From: Verrucomicrobiota bacterium
Lineage (GTDB): Bacteria > Chlamydiota > Chlamydiia > Chlamydiales > SM23-39
Length of the DNA stretch: 34,550 bases
Direction of reading: 5' to 3'
Assembly (NCBI GenBank): GCA_028873295.1
Contig: JAGWKO010000009.1
Coordinates: 1 to 34,550 of the forward strand
Shown: positions 15,888 through 24,917 of the stretch, piece after piece
Layout of the letters: each line of letters begins with the position of its first letter
Position numbering within the stretch: the first letter of the stretch is position 1
The notes under the pieces: model-generated
The model's input: only the letters and a program-made list of their open reading frames with translations
What the model was told of the DNA's origin: nothing
Databases searched by the model: none
Translations under genes and position numbers: made by a program

Positions 15888-18566
15888 ATGGCAACGAAAA
15901 TCACTGAAAATTCGACAAGGGAGCAAGCGATCGGCCCCTATGCCGTATTACAGCATCTGGGCAAGGGAGGTATGGGAGAGGTCTTTTTAGTCAGAGACCC
16001 CCTCTGCGGAAGGAAAGTCGCCCTGAAGAGGATCCGCCAGGAACTGAAAGAGAGCGCCGTTCTACAGGGGCGTTTCTTGCGCGAAGCACATGTCGCAAGC
16101 CTGCTGACTCACCCCTCCATCGTCCCCATCCTCTCGATCTCCAAAGAAAAGGAGGAGATTTATTACACCATGCCCTTCATCGATGGAGAAACGCTGCGAC
16201 AGGTGCTGAAGAAAAAATGGCATCCACTAACCCTCTCCATTCCTTCTCTTACGCGCATCTTTCTTCAAGTCTGTGAAGCGATTGCCTATGCGCATTCCCG
16301 AGGAGTCATCCACCGCGATCTCAAACCGGAAAATATTATTGTGGGGCGCTATGGGGAAGTCGTCATTCTCGACTGGGGTATAGCCGATTTTATCGACTCA
16401 AAAGAACAGGATCAGGCCCTGGAAGAGATGGTCATAGAGGGCGAAGAGCTCACAAGACCCGGGAAAATAGCAGGAACCCTTGCCTATATGCCCCCAGAGC
16501 GGCTGACCGACCAGACTCCTACCATTCAGGCAGACCTCTACGCGTTGGGTGTGATCCTCTATCAGATCCTGACCCTGCAACTCCCCTTCCAAAGAAAAAC
16601 CCTGGCTCATTTTCGCAGAATCGCCTCTTTAGAATCGCTCATTGACCCCATCGAAATCGCCCCCTACCGCGACATCCCACCGGAACTCTCCGCTCTCTGC
16701 AAGCGATGCCTTGCAACAAGTCCTGAAGATCGCTACAGCAGTGTAGAGCAGTTAATCGCAGAGCTCAAACACTATATCGAAGGCAAACCAAACTGGGCCT
16801 ACTTTAGTACTCTGGATGTGGGAAAGCAGGAGCATTGGCAATACCAGGAGCACATTCTTTTAGCAAAACAGGTTGCAATCACACGCTCTCTTGACCGCAC
16901 GGAATGGGCCCTTTTGATGGTTTCCAGGGACCCCTTTCCTGAGACACTGCGCATCGAAACAGAGCTCTCTTTAGAAAGCGAAGGAGAGGGCGTTGGCATC
17001 CTGCTCAATCTCCCTGGTGCCAGCGTTGAAGAGGGTTATACCCTTTGGATAGGCTCCAAAAAAAACCCCTCCTGCAAACTCTTTCGCAACAATGTCCAGG
17101 TAGCAGAAGCAAAGGGCCTTTTTCTCTCTCCTGGAGAATGGCATCAGATCACAATCGAAAAAACCGCCGATGAAATCATCTTCTCCCTGGATGGAAAGAC
17201 AGTACTCAGCTTCACAAGCCACCTTCCTCCTACCGGACATTACCTGGGATTTTTGCATAAAGATAGCCACTGGAAAATGAGGGAATGGAAAATTTCGGAC
17301 AGGTCCAGCGATGTCATGGTGCGCTGTCTTGCTGTCCCCAATGCCTTCGTCAGCCACAAACTGCACGATCTTGCCCTCGCCGAATACCGGCGCATTGGAC
17401 AGGCCTTCCCAGGTCGCCCTGAAAGCAGAGAGGCTCTTTTCCGCGCAGGCCTTGTTCTTCTTGAAAAAGGAAAACAACAAAAAGAAGAACGCCTTCTTCA
17501 CCTCTCCCTCAAAGAGTTCGAGCATCTTCACGGAACACCCGGCGCTCCTTTGGAATATTTGGGAAAAGCTTTTGTCTATGAAACGCTTGGGGATTTGGAA
17601 GAGGAGGCAAAATGCCTAGAGCTCGCTTTGAGAAAATTTCCCAAACATCCGCAACTGCCCCCTCTCAAAGAGCACCTCCTCTATCGCATCCACAAAAGCT
17701 CTCTTTCGCATCGGGAGGCCGCCTACCGCATGCTTTTGATCGGCTTGCGCCACATTCCCGATCTTTTGAATAATCCGGACACCTGCTCCCTTGTCGAAGC
17801 GCTGCGCACCCATTGGGAGCCACTCCCCTTCATTGAGGAGTCTCCCGACCTTCTTCTCTCCACAGCCATTCCCCTTGCCTTTTGGCTTGCTGCCACCCCG
17901 ATCCTCGTAGAGATCGCCGAAGTGCTCGCCAAAAAACCGGCCTTCAATGAGGTGGCATTGGCAAATACGCTCTTTTGTTTGATCGAACTGGAGGCCTACG
18001 AAAAGGCTGAAAAATACCTTTCGATCCCCTCACCGCGCATCGAACAGGTGCGCCTCGCGCTCGAGCCACTGGCTGAGCTCCCCTCCCCTCTTGACGCCGG
18101 AACATTGCGCACACTCTATTACCAGATGCTCCGCGCGCTAAGAGGGCGCGAGCTTGATCGCATTGAGTTTATGGGAAGAGCACTTCCATTACGCTCCAAA
18201 GAACGCCTTCGCTTTGACGCCCTCCTTGCTTGGGCCTACCTCCTGCAAAAAAAGATGGGTGCTGCTGAAGCTCTTTTTCGCAAGGCGCCCCTTGCAGCAA
18301 TCATGCAGGAGAGCTCTCCCCTTCACTTTCCCTATGGCACATGGCTCTACCTCGAAAAGGGGCCCGCCGTAGCCATGGCGCATTTTGGCGCAAGCCTTGA
18401 AACTTCCTATCCTCACACCTCAGCGCTCCCAAGTCTTTTTCTTGCCGGAAAATTAGGCGGCAAAAAAGGATGGTCAGAGCGCGCCTTCTGGTGGGAAAAG
18501 AGGGAACTTGCGCATCAATTGGAACTCTTTTCTACAGTAACTGGAGGAACATGGACCACCCTATAG
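15888..18566 (+). CDS. pknD: Ser/Thr protein kinase PknD, chlamydial type
   Basis: The 892-residue protein has an N-terminal Hanks-type kinase domain (about 17-290): glycine loop GKGGMGEV at 25-32, Lys47, Glu66, HRDLKPEN at 142-149, DWG at 162-164 in place of DFG, and PPER as the APE box. All catalytic residues are present, so it should be active. Residues about 310-470 look like a jelly-roll/LamG-like beta domain (LWIGSKK, WHQITIEK, FSLDGKTV). The rest (about 490-880) is helical and TPR-like. No membrane helix is obvious. Chlamydial PknD is of similar length and has been studied as a Ser/Thr kinase. The 3' end overlaps the nudix gene by 16 nt. Confidence 0.95.
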   Translation: MATKITENSTREQAIGPYAVLQHLGKGGMGEVFLVRDPLCGRKVALKRIRQELKESAVLQGRFLREAHVASLLTHPSIVPILSISKEKEEIYYTMPFIDGETLRQVLKKKWHPLTLSIPSLTRIFLQVCEAIAYAHSRGVIHRDLKPENIIVGRYGEVVILDWGIADFIDSKEQDQALEEMVIEGEELTRPGKIAGTLAYMPPERLTDQTPTIQADLYALGVILYQILTLQLPFQRKTLAHFRRIASLESLIDPIEIAPYRDIPPELSALCKRCLATSPEDRYSSVEQLIAELKHYIEGKPNWAYFSTLDVGKQEHWQYQEHILLAKQVAITRSLDRTEWALLMVSRDPFPETLRIETELSLESEGEGVGILLNLPGASVEEGYTLWIGSKKNPSCKLFRNNVQVAEAKGLFLSPGEWHQITIEKTADEIIFSLDGKTVLSFTSHLPPTGHYLGFLHKDSHWKMREWKISDRSSDVMVRCLAVPNAFVSHKLHDLALAEYRRIGQAFPGRPESREALFRAGLVLLEKGKQQKEERLLHLSLKEFEHLHGTPGAPLEYLGKAFVYETLGDLEEEAKCLELALRKFPKHPQLPPLKEHLLYRIHKSSLSHREAAYRMLLIGLRHIPDLLNNPDTCSLVEALRTHWEPLPFIEESPDLLLSTAIPLAFWLAATPILVEIAEVLAKKPAFNEVALANTLFCLIELEAYEKAEKYLSIPSPRIEQVRLALEPLAELPSPLDAGTLRTLYYQMLRALRGRELDRIEFMGRALPLRSKERLRFDALLAWAYLLQKKMGAAEALFRKAPLAAIMQESSPLHFPYGTWLYLEKGPAVAMAHFGASLETSYPHTSALPSLFLAGKLGGKKGWSERAFWWEKRELAHQLELFSTVTGGTWTTL

Positions 18567-19078
18567 TCGTTTCTACTCAAATTTGGAACCGCGGCTATTT
18601 CACCTGGCAGGAGGACCTCCTGGCAAAAAATGATGAGCGGCATCCCTACACAATACTTCACTGCCGCACCGATGCTGTAGCAGTTCTTGCGCAGGATCCG
18701 GAAGGAAGATGGATTCTTAACCGTGAATACCGCCATGCGACGGGGAAATGGATCCTCGGCTGTCCCGGAGGAAGACTCGATGAGGGGGAAGACGCAGTAC
18801 AGGGGGGCTTGAGAGAGCTCCTGGAAGAGACAGGCTTTGTACCAAAAAAAGCGAGCCTGCTCGGAAGCTCCTACCCCTTCCCGGGCGTCTGCTCGCAACA
18901 GATCCACTACGTTTTTGCTTCAGGAGCTGAACAAAAGGCCGCTTCGCAGTGCGACCCCCTGGAGTTCATCAAGCCAGTTGCGCTTACCTCCAAAGAACTT
19001 CTTGAAGAGATGCAAAAAGGAACTCCTATCGACGGCATCCTCCTCGGAGGTCTCTGGCTGTATGAAAAGAATCTATAG
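18551..19078 (+). CDS. Nudix hydrolase, ADP-ribose pyrophosphatase-like
   Basis: The ATG at 18551, with GGAGG 3 nt before it, lies inside the end of pknD; an upstream in-frame extension is only the pknD shadow. The 175-residue product carries a complete Nudix box (G-x5-E-x7-REL-x-EE-x-GF) starting at GRLDEGED. Overall layout, with a strand-rich N-terminus and HATGKWILGCPGG before the box, fits the ADP-ribose/nucleoside diphosphate sugar branch. It hydrolyses X-linked nucleoside diphosphates; the real substrate is unknown. Translational coupling to pknD is likely. It is tail-to-tail with acpS, two bases apart. Confidence 0.88.
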   Translation: MDHPIVVSTQIWNRGYFTWQEDLLAKNDERHPYTILHCRTDAVAVLAQDPEGRWILNREYRHATGKWILGCPGGRLDEGEDAVQGGLRELLEETGFVPKKASLLGSSYPFPGVCSQQIHYVFASGAEQKAASQCDPLEFIKPVALTSKELLEEMQKGTPIDGILLGGLWLYEKNL

Positions 19079-19080
19079 GT

Positions 19081-19449
19081 TCATAGGTTCGTACTCATGA
19101 CAACAGCAAAGGCATACTCTTTTGTGTGAGTGATCGAAAGAAGTAACTCCACACTCGCAAATCGCTCCTTTGCCTTAGGCGACAACTCGATGAGGGGCTT
19201 CCCCTGACTGTCATTCCCAATTTCCATGTCAAGCCAACCGAGGTGCTCTCCAATGCCCACTCCAAGAGCTTTGGCGGCAGCCTCTTTGGCCGCAAATCTC
19301 CCGGCAAAATGAGGCGCCGGATCCTTGAATTTAAGACAATATTCCTGTTCCTTTTCTGTGAAAAGGCGTCGAAGAAAATGTGTGCCATACTGCTCAATGC
19401 TGCTTCTGATGCGCGCCACCTCGACGAGGTCGCTACCAAGTCCCTTCAT
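19081..19449 (-). CDS. acpS: Holo-[acyl-carrier-protein] synthase
   Basis: The 122-residue protein transfers 4'-phosphopantetheine from CoA to acyl carrier protein. GSDLVEVARI at the N-terminus carries the metal-binding Asp, and FAAKEAAAKALG in the middle carries the Glu and Lys of the active site; SITHTKEYAFAVV closes the fold. Length is standard for the AcpS trimeric type. Ribosome site is weak (AAGAA). It is divergent from the small membrane protein, which starts 45 bases away. Confidence 0.95.
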   Translation of the reverse strand: MKGLGSDLVEVARIRSSIEQYGTHFLRRLFTEKEQEYCLKFKDPAPHFAGRFAAKEAAAKALGVGIGEHLGWLDMEIGNDSQGKPLIELSPKAKERFASVELLLSITHTKEYAFAVVMSTNL

Positions 19450-19454
19450 ATTTC

Positions 19455-19484
19455 TTGATTATACCAACTTATCTGATCTACACT
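19455..19484 (+). promoter_or_regulatory. Possible promoter for the membrane protein-valS unit
   Basis: TTGATT (19455-19460) and TACACT (19479-19484) are 18 bp apart, and the ATG at 19495 would lie within about 5 bases of the start, making the mRNA nearly leaderless. This agrees with the missing Shine-Dalgarno. Confidence 0.35.
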
Positions 19485-19494
19485 AGCGGCATAT

Positions 19495-19944
19495 ATGTCA
19501 ACACGCGCTTTTTTTTCTCTTTCTGGGGTTACCTGGGCCCTTCTTGCTCTTTTTCTCTTTTCCAAGGGATGCCTTTGCTGGAAAGAACTGCTTGCACACG
19601 CTGAACCTATGCCCTTGCAAACACTATTCGGCTCTACAGAGGGCAGCCTCTTTTTTTGGGGACTACTTTCCCTTGCTATCGGTTTTTTAAAAGGACACTT
19701 TGTTCTGCAAAAAAGCGTAGACCGGACAGTAATGAAATTCACCAAGCTTCCTCATCCGGTACGCCTCTCTCACCTCTACCCCAAAAGTTACCTGTTTCTC
19801 ATCGGCGGCATGATGCTCCTCGGCATGCTCCTTCGCTTTTGCCCTTTGAGTCTCAGAGGGGGCATCGACATTGCTGTCGGCACCGCTCTTGGCTATGGAG
19901 CCTTTCTCTATTTTCGGAAAATGCGTAAAATTTCCACGAACTGA
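19495..19944 (+). CDS. Small membrane protein, four helices, upstream of valS
   Basis: The 149-residue product has four hydrophobic segments (about 10-30, 50-68, 98-116 and 122-140), with a polar loop VDRTVMKFTKLPHPVRLSHLYPKS between the second and third. It starts three bases before valS when read by stop-to-start spacing and is co-directional. In Chlamydia trachomatis an integral membrane protein gene also sits beside pknD and valS, so this is probably its counterpart. The protein family has no function known to me. Confidence 0.75.
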   Translation: MSTRAFFSLSGVTWALLALFLFSKGCLCWKELLAHAEPMPLQTLFGSTEGSLFFWGLLSLAIGFLKGHFVLQKSVDRTVMKFTKLPHPVRLSHLYPKSYLFLIGGMMLLGMLLRFCPLSLRGGIDIAVGTALGYGAFLYFRKMRKISTN

Positions 19945-19947
19945 CCA

Positions 19948-22740
19948 ATGAACGATCTTCCTAAAGCTTACGATCCCAAAACGGTAGAAGAGAAATGGCT
20001 CATTCCTTGGGGCAAAGAAGAGACCTTTCAGGCAGATCCCACCTCCTCAAAGCCTCCTTTTTCGATTGTGATGCCACCTCCCAATGTGACGGGCAGACTT
20101 CATGTAGGGCATGCGCTTGTAAACACTCTGCAGGATCTCGTTGTTCGCTGGAAGAGAATGCAGGGATTTGAGGTACTCTGGCTCCCCGGCACCGATCATG
20201 CGGGCATCGCAACACAGACTGTCGTTGAGAGAGCCCTCTATCAAGAGACCGGCAAACAGAGAAGAGACTTTCCTCGCGAAGAGTTTTTACAACACCTTTG
20301 GAGATGGAAAGAGTCGAGTGAGCAAGAGATCCTTTCGCAGATCAAGCGCTTGGGCTGTTCCTGCGACTGGAGCCGCCTGCATTTCACGATGGATGCAGAG
20401 AGCAATCGCAGCGTGCGCACCGCCTTTAAGAGGCTCTTTGACGCGGGGCTCATCTACAGGGGCGACTATCTTGTCAACTGGGATCCCGTAACTGGAACAG
20501 CTCTCTCCGACGACGAAGTGGAGCACGAGGAGATCTCCTCTTTTCTCTGGCATATCCGTTATCCCCTTGTGGGGGAAAAGGGAGCAATGATCGTTGCCAC
20601 CACGCGACCCGAGACGCTCTTTGGCGATGCGGCAGTCGCTGTGCATCCCGAAGATCCACGCTATCGCCATCTCATCGGCAAGCAGGTTCGCCTGCCACTC
20701 ACTGCGCGCACAATCCCCATCATCGGAGATATTGCTGTCGATCCTGCCTTCGGCACTGGAGCGTTAAAGATCACACCGGCTCACGACTTCCTCGATTTTG
20801 AGGTCGGAGAGCGCCATCAGCTGCCTCGCTTGAATATCCTCACCCCTGATGCAAGACTCAACGCAGATGCCGGCCCTTGTGCAGGCATGAGCATAGAAAA
20901 GGGACGGCGCACTGCAGTAGCGCTTTTGAAAGAAGAGGGTCTTCTGGAAAAGGAGGAGCCCCATCTTTTGCGCGTCGGCATCTCCTACCGCTCAAAGGCC
21001 ATTCTACAGCCCTATCTCTCCAAACAGTGGTTTCTCAGAATGGGGCCCTTTAAAGAGAAGCTCCTCTCCATTGTTCGGGAAAAACAGGTGCGCCTTATTC
21101 CAGACCATTGGGAGAGTACCTATGTGCAATGGATTGAAAATCTCCGCGACTGGTGTCTTTCGCGCCAGCTCTGGTGGGGACATCGCATTCCCATCTGGTA
21201 CAAAGGGGAAGAGATGGTCTCTTACGACGGAGAGGGAGAACCTCCTTGTGTAGAGAAAGAGCCTGGAGAGTGGCATCAGGATCCCGATGTGCTCGACACC
21301 TGGTTTTCCTCTGCTCTCTGGCCACTTTCAACGCTTGGCTGGCCTGAAAACAGCCCTGAATTCAGGCGCTTTTATCCCACCTCTCTTCTTGTCACAGGGC
21401 ACGACATTCTTTTTTTCTGGGTAGCGCGCATGATTCTGATGGGCGATCACTTCACCCACTCCCCTCCTTTTAGCGAAGTATTTCTCCATGGTCTCATCTA
21501 CGGTAAGTCTTACTGGCGCAAGGAGGCACATGGCGCCATCTCTTACCTAAGTAAAGAAGAAAAGAGGCGCTATGACCTCGGAGAAACTCTTCCTGCAAAT
21601 CTGGAGTCAAAGTGGGAAAAGATGTCGAAGAGCAAGGGCAATGTCATTGACCCGCTCGAGATGATCGATCGCTATGGTACAGATGCGGTGCGCTTTGGTC
21701 TTGCTTCACTTGTCACGGGAGCTCGCCAGCTCGATCTCGATGAGCGGCGCTTTGAGGAGTGTCGCAATTTCCTCAACAAGATCTGGAATGGAGCGCGCTT
21801 TGTTCTTGGGCAAATCGACTCCTCCTCTCTATCGCAGGGACTCAATCTCGCAAAAGGCTTGCGCCTGGAAGACCGCTGGATCCTTTCTCTTTTACAAAAG
21901 ACGATTGCAGAGGTGCAAGAGGAGCTTTCACGCTATGCTTTTGACAAGATGACAGCGCTTGCCTACGACTTTTTCTGGAACGATTTTTGCTCTCTCTATC
22001 TGGAAGCGAGCAAGCCGGCTCTTTTTGGCAAAATGAGCTCGGAAGAGCAGGCGCAAAAACGGGCACTTCTCTCTATTCTTCTTACTGCCCTTGTGCGCCT
22101 TCTCCATCCTCTTCTCCCCTTCATTACAGAGGAGCTCTTTTCTCACCTCAAACAGTGCCTTCCTCCTGAGATCCCTTCAGAGATTGATTGCTACACAAAG
22201 GAGACTCTCTCTGCCCTGCAGGCAAAAAACTGCTCTCTTGCACCTTTCCCTTCCCCTGTCGCAAAAAGAGATGAAGAGGCTGAAACCGATTTTGCCTTAA
22301 TGAAGGAACTTGTGCGCACTGTCCGCAATATTCGTGCTGAAATGGCGATCCCTCCAACAGAAAAAAGCGACCTCTACCTCATAGGCAAAGGCCCCGCCTC
22401 TCTTCTTGCACAAAAAGAGAAGGAACTTCTTCTTTCCCTCACACCCACAAAAGAGCTCTTTTTCACCGAGGAGCAACCCTCCGGGTTTGGCGCAACAGCG
22501 CTTTGGCAGGGAGTGCTGCTCTACATTCCCCTTCCCCCCGCATTGAAGGCAAAAGAACTCTCTCGTCTCGAGAAGGAGAAGGACAAATGGGAAAAAGCGC
22601 TCTCCGGGTTACGGGGACAATTGGCAAATGCTGACTTTTGTGAGAGGGCCCCTCAGGCAGTAAGGGAAAAAGTGAAAGCGCAGTACGAAGAGGCAGAGCT
22701 TACATTGCGCAAACTGGAAGAAAAGATCAGAACTCAGTAA
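19948..22740 (+). CDS. valS: Valyl-tRNA synthetase
   Basis: The 930-residue class I enzyme charges tRNA-Val and edits mischarged threonine. PPPNVTGRLHVGHAL holds the HIGH motif (HVGH at 52-55), TTRPETLFGD marks the CP1 editing domain (about 215-400), and KMSKS is at 558-562. The C-terminus (about 865-930) is a charged coiled coil (LSRLEKEKDKWEKAL, YEEAELTLRKLEEK), the tRNA-binding arm of ValRS. Length fits the family. The 3' end overlaps the oppositely oriented helical-repeat gene by 14 bases. Confidence 0.97.
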   Translation: MNDLPKAYDPKTVEEKWLIPWGKEETFQADPTSSKPPFSIVMPPPNVTGRLHVGHALVNTLQDLVVRWKRMQGFEVLWLPGTDHAGIATQTVVERALYQETGKQRRDFPREEFLQHLWRWKESSEQEILSQIKRLGCSCDWSRLHFTMDAESNRSVRTAFKRLFDAGLIYRGDYLVNWDPVTGTALSDDEVEHEEISSFLWHIRYPLVGEKGAMIVATTRPETLFGDAAVAVHPEDPRYRHLIGKQVRLPLTARTIPIIGDIAVDPAFGTGALKITPAHDFLDFEVGERHQLPRLNILTPDARLNADAGPCAGMSIEKGRRTAVALLKEEGLLEKEEPHLLRVGISYRSKAILQPYLSKQWFLRMGPFKEKLLSIVREKQVRLIPDHWESTYVQWIENLRDWCLSRQLWWGHRIPIWYKGEEMVSYDGEGEPPCVEKEPGEWHQDPDVLDTWFSSALWPLSTLGWPENSPEFRRFYPTSLLVTGHDILFFWVARMILMGDHFTHSPPFSEVFLHGLIYGKSYWRKEAHGAISYLSKEEKRRYDLGETLPANLESKWEKMSKSKGNVIDPLEMIDRYGTDAVRFGLASLVTGARQLDLDERRFEECRNFLNKIWNGARFVLGQIDSSSLSQGLNLAKGLRLEDRWILSLLQKTIAEVQEELSRYAFDKMTALAYDFFWNDFCSLYLEASKPALFGKMSSEEQAQKRALLSILLTALVRLLHPLLPFITEELFSHLKQCLPPEIPSEIDCYTKETLSALQAKNCSLAPFPSPVAKRDEEAETDFALMKELVRTVRNIRAEMAIPPTEKSDLYLIGKGPASLLAQKEKELLLSLTPTKELFFTEEQPSGFGATALWQGVLLYIPLPPALKAKELSRLEKEKDKWEKALSGLRGQLANADFCERAPQAVREKVKAQYEEAELTLRKLEEKIRTQ

Positions 22741-24328
22741 AGACCCTGAGTACCTCGGATTTTTCATAACCGGCCTGAGTCATTGCACAAGCAATAGTCT
22801 TGGAAAGCAGGTGAAGATCCAGGTTCTGCGTAGATGCGTGGAGAAAAGTTAATATCTCATCTACGCTGCGACGAGCAGAAACCATCGCCAGCACAATCTC
22901 TGAAACAAAAACTTCATTTAAATACATCTTGGAAACAATTACTACAATATCGCTTATATTACAGCTAGCGCTTGCCATTGCACAAGCGATGTTCTTCAGA
23001 ACATCATTTTTATTTAATTTACCACCTGTATTTACAGAAGTTGCATCGTCAGCCATAGTTGCTAGGTGGAGGAGATCTTTTGTGGTAGAGCCCTCTGCAA
23101 CCATCACCTGAACCATTTCCTTCATAGCATGGATACGCCAGGATGCATTTTTCACTTCTTGTAAAAGCTGCACAAACGCCCCTATCTCTCCACAACAACC
23201 TTGTCCCCTTTTCTTTTTTACCTCATCTGTGATGCTTACAAGCCGGATTGAGCAAGCGTCGGCGGTATCTTTTATATGACCCATGTCAGAGAACCCGTCT
23301 TCAGGGGTACTCTGATCCAGAATCCGCTGAAAGTCGCCCCTGCTGGAGCCATTACAAAGCATCCTGGGAAAAATGTGATGTAGCGCCAATCTACGCACGA
23401 GTCCACGTGTTATCTTCTGCAATACAAACAGCAGCTCATCCGTGCTGCGAGGAGAATGAACCATTTCGAGAATAACATCCAGAGATTCCCAAAGGTTATA
23501 GGATGGATCGATTTTTTTTATCTCTTGCTCAAGACTTAAAATTGTATCTATTCCGTAACCTTCCGCAGCCATTCTAGCTGCCGCATACTGCAAAAGTTGG
23601 ATACGTCTCTTTGACTCTCTTTCTTCCTGTATAACATTCAAACAGTCCTGCAAACTACAGCCGGTACGGATCATCTGCTGAAGGATACTATTCCAGGCTT
23701 CACACCGCCTCTGGCCATGTTCTATCTTGCTTGCCAGATTCACACAATCAGCAGTTCTATGGGGAAGAGAAAGCAGTACATCGATCACAAGCTCAAGGAA
23801 AAGATCTTTCTGATGCATTTGACAGATTGTAGCCCACAGTTCTTCTTTACTGGACCCTGTAAGAGCCATCGCAATGATGACCTTATAGGACAGACGATCG
23901 CGCATAAGATCCCAGCAAGCACTGTAAGTAACTTTTTCGATCACCTTACGCGCCAGATCAAATGCCTGGAACTGAACCAGCACCGGCACACTTTCCGCGG
24001 TTGATTGGTAATATGCCTTGGTGATCAACGCATGCAGAATGGGCCTCTGAAGTCTGGGAGAGGAGTCTAAAAAGAGCTGCATCAGATTGGGAATAGGTTG
24101 ATTGAGATCAGCCAAAAGAGTCCACTGTATGATGCGACCGCTACAAAAAAAAGAAGCATCCTGGAAAGAGTCCGTCTGAAAAGAGCCAAGAGCGCGGTCC
24201 ACTACACCTGCGATCCTCTCCTCAAGGGCGATATCGTCAGTAGCGCTGTTATTTGTCCTCGCGCCCACAAGATCACCGACTTGCAGCGAACGCTCTACAT
24301 TATTACTTAAATCAATAGTCGTATTCAT
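22727..24328 (-). CDS. Helical-repeat protein of unknown function
   Basis: The ATG at 24328 has GGAGG at 7 nt; an in-frame TTG just before it is not needed. The 533-residue product is all-helical in look, without signal peptide or membrane helix. A degenerate unit recurs, with the core pattern I-x-x-A-M-x(3)-G/A-x(3)-D/E-x-L: IIAMALTGSSKEELW, LQQMIRTGCSLQDCL, AAARMAAEGYGIDTIL, VQVMVAEGSTTKDLL, IACAMASASCNISDIV, IVLAMVSARRSVDEIL and IACAMTQAGYEKSEVL, about 34-38 residues apart. This resembles TPR/PPR-type solenoids used for protein binding. It is probably lineage-specific. An effector or adaptor role is possible but not shown. Confidence 0.75.
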   Translation of the reverse strand: MNTTIDLSNNVERSLQVGDLVGARTNNSATDDIALEERIAGVVDRALGSFQTDSFQDASFFCSGRIIQWTLLADLNQPIPNLMQLFLDSSPRLQRPILHALITKAYYQSTAESVPVLVQFQAFDLARKVIEKVTYSACWDLMRDRLSYKVIIAMALTGSSKEELWATICQMHQKDLFLELVIDVLLSLPHRTADCVNLASKIEHGQRRCEAWNSILQQMIRTGCSLQDCLNVIQEERESKRRIQLLQYAAARMAAEGYGIDTILSLEQEIKKIDPSYNLWESLDVILEMVHSPRSTDELLFVLQKITRGLVRRLALHHIFPRMLCNGSSRGDFQRILDQSTPEDGFSDMGHIKDTADACSIRLVSITDEVKKKRGQGCCGEIGAFVQLLQEVKNASWRIHAMKEMVQVMVAEGSTTKDLLHLATMADDATSVNTGGKLNKNDVLKNIACAMASASCNISDIVVIVSKMYLNEVFVSEIVLAMVSARRSVDEILTFLHASTQNLDLHLLSKTIACAMTQAGYEKSEVLRVFTEF

Positions 24329-24432
24329 CAATCATCCTCCCAACTCTTCACCGGTATTGGTCTCCGCATGACTTACCAGGTAATTGACACACACATCAAA
24401 CGACATAAAACCTCGATTAAATTTATATATGT

Positions 24433-24461
24433 ATTTTATTATAAATTACAGTTTAAGTCAA
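24433..24461 (-). promoter_or_regulatory. Promoter of the helical-repeat gene
   Basis: On the minus strand TTGACT (24461-24456) and TAAAAT (24438-24433) lie 17 bp apart in very AT-rich DNA, giving a leader of roughly 100 bases before the ATG. Each box has five of six consensus bases. Confidence 0.5.
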
Positions 24462-24467
24462 TTTATT

Positions 24468-24860
24468 TTATCGATCTAAAGAAATTAATTTCGTCCAGAA
24501 CTGATGTTCCCAGTTATCGACTATCTCCCCGCTTTCTGCAATAGCGCGCAACCGGTATGTCAACAATTTATTTTGAGAAGGAAAAGAAAAAGATTTTGAA
24601 CCGAAACGGCTGGAAATAGGATAGAGAAAGAGTTCCTCTTTCCCTCCAAAAAAATGCACGGTGCACTCCAGCGTTAATTGCTCTTTAAGCAGATCCTCCG
24701 GAAAATACCAGTGAACCATCAGCTCCTGCCGCTCTTCGCGCAAAGAGTCCGGAGTGCCGAGATGGCTGCTTGCAAAATCGCTTTTTTCCCACTGAATTTC
24801 ACGGACATGGAAATGATGCTGCATGCAGCTTGTGAGTAACAGAAAAAGAAGATAGAGCAT
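24468..24860 (-). CDS. Small predicted lipoprotein
   Basis: The frame is open back into cydB, but the ATG at 24860 gives MLYLLFLLLTSC, a lipoprotein signal with the lipidated Cys at residue 12 (lipobox LTSC). The mature part is about 118 residues, with beta-rich pattern (LTLECTVHFFGGKEELFLYPI, KLLTYRLRAIAESGEIV) and no domain I know. No clear ribosome site is present; a TATAAT about 20 bases upstream could be a -10 box. It would sit in a membrane facing the periplasm. It follows cydB by 55 bases on the same strand, but the MITE trace lies between. Confidence 0.7.
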   Translation of the reverse strand: MLYLLFLLLTSCMQHHFHVREIQWEKSDFASSHLGTPDSLREERQELMVHWYFPEDLLKEQLTLECTVHFFGGKEELFLYPISSRFGSKSFSFPSQNKLLTYRLRAIAESGEIVDNWEHQFWTKLISLDR

Positions 24861-24893
24861 AGGATTTGAAAATATTATACCCAAAGAACTAAT

Positions 24894-24917
24894 AGACCTC
24901 TTGCATAACTGAGGTCT
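24894..24917. mobile_element. Possible 24-bp remnant of the MITE family
   Basis: AGACCTCTTGCATAACT matches the MITE terminal repeat of 6156 at 15 of 17 bases, and seven bases of the opposite end (GAGGTCT) follow directly. AAT flanks both sides (24891-24893, 24918-24920). It reads as an internally deleted copy. Its end contributes two bases of the cydB stop TAG (24918-24916). A simple hairpin of unrelated origin remains possible. Confidence 0.5.

Noticed and set aside
24894-24917. Intrinsic terminator of cydB
   Set aside because: The 7-bp stem is not followed by a T-run on either strand; match to the MITE end is a better explanation.
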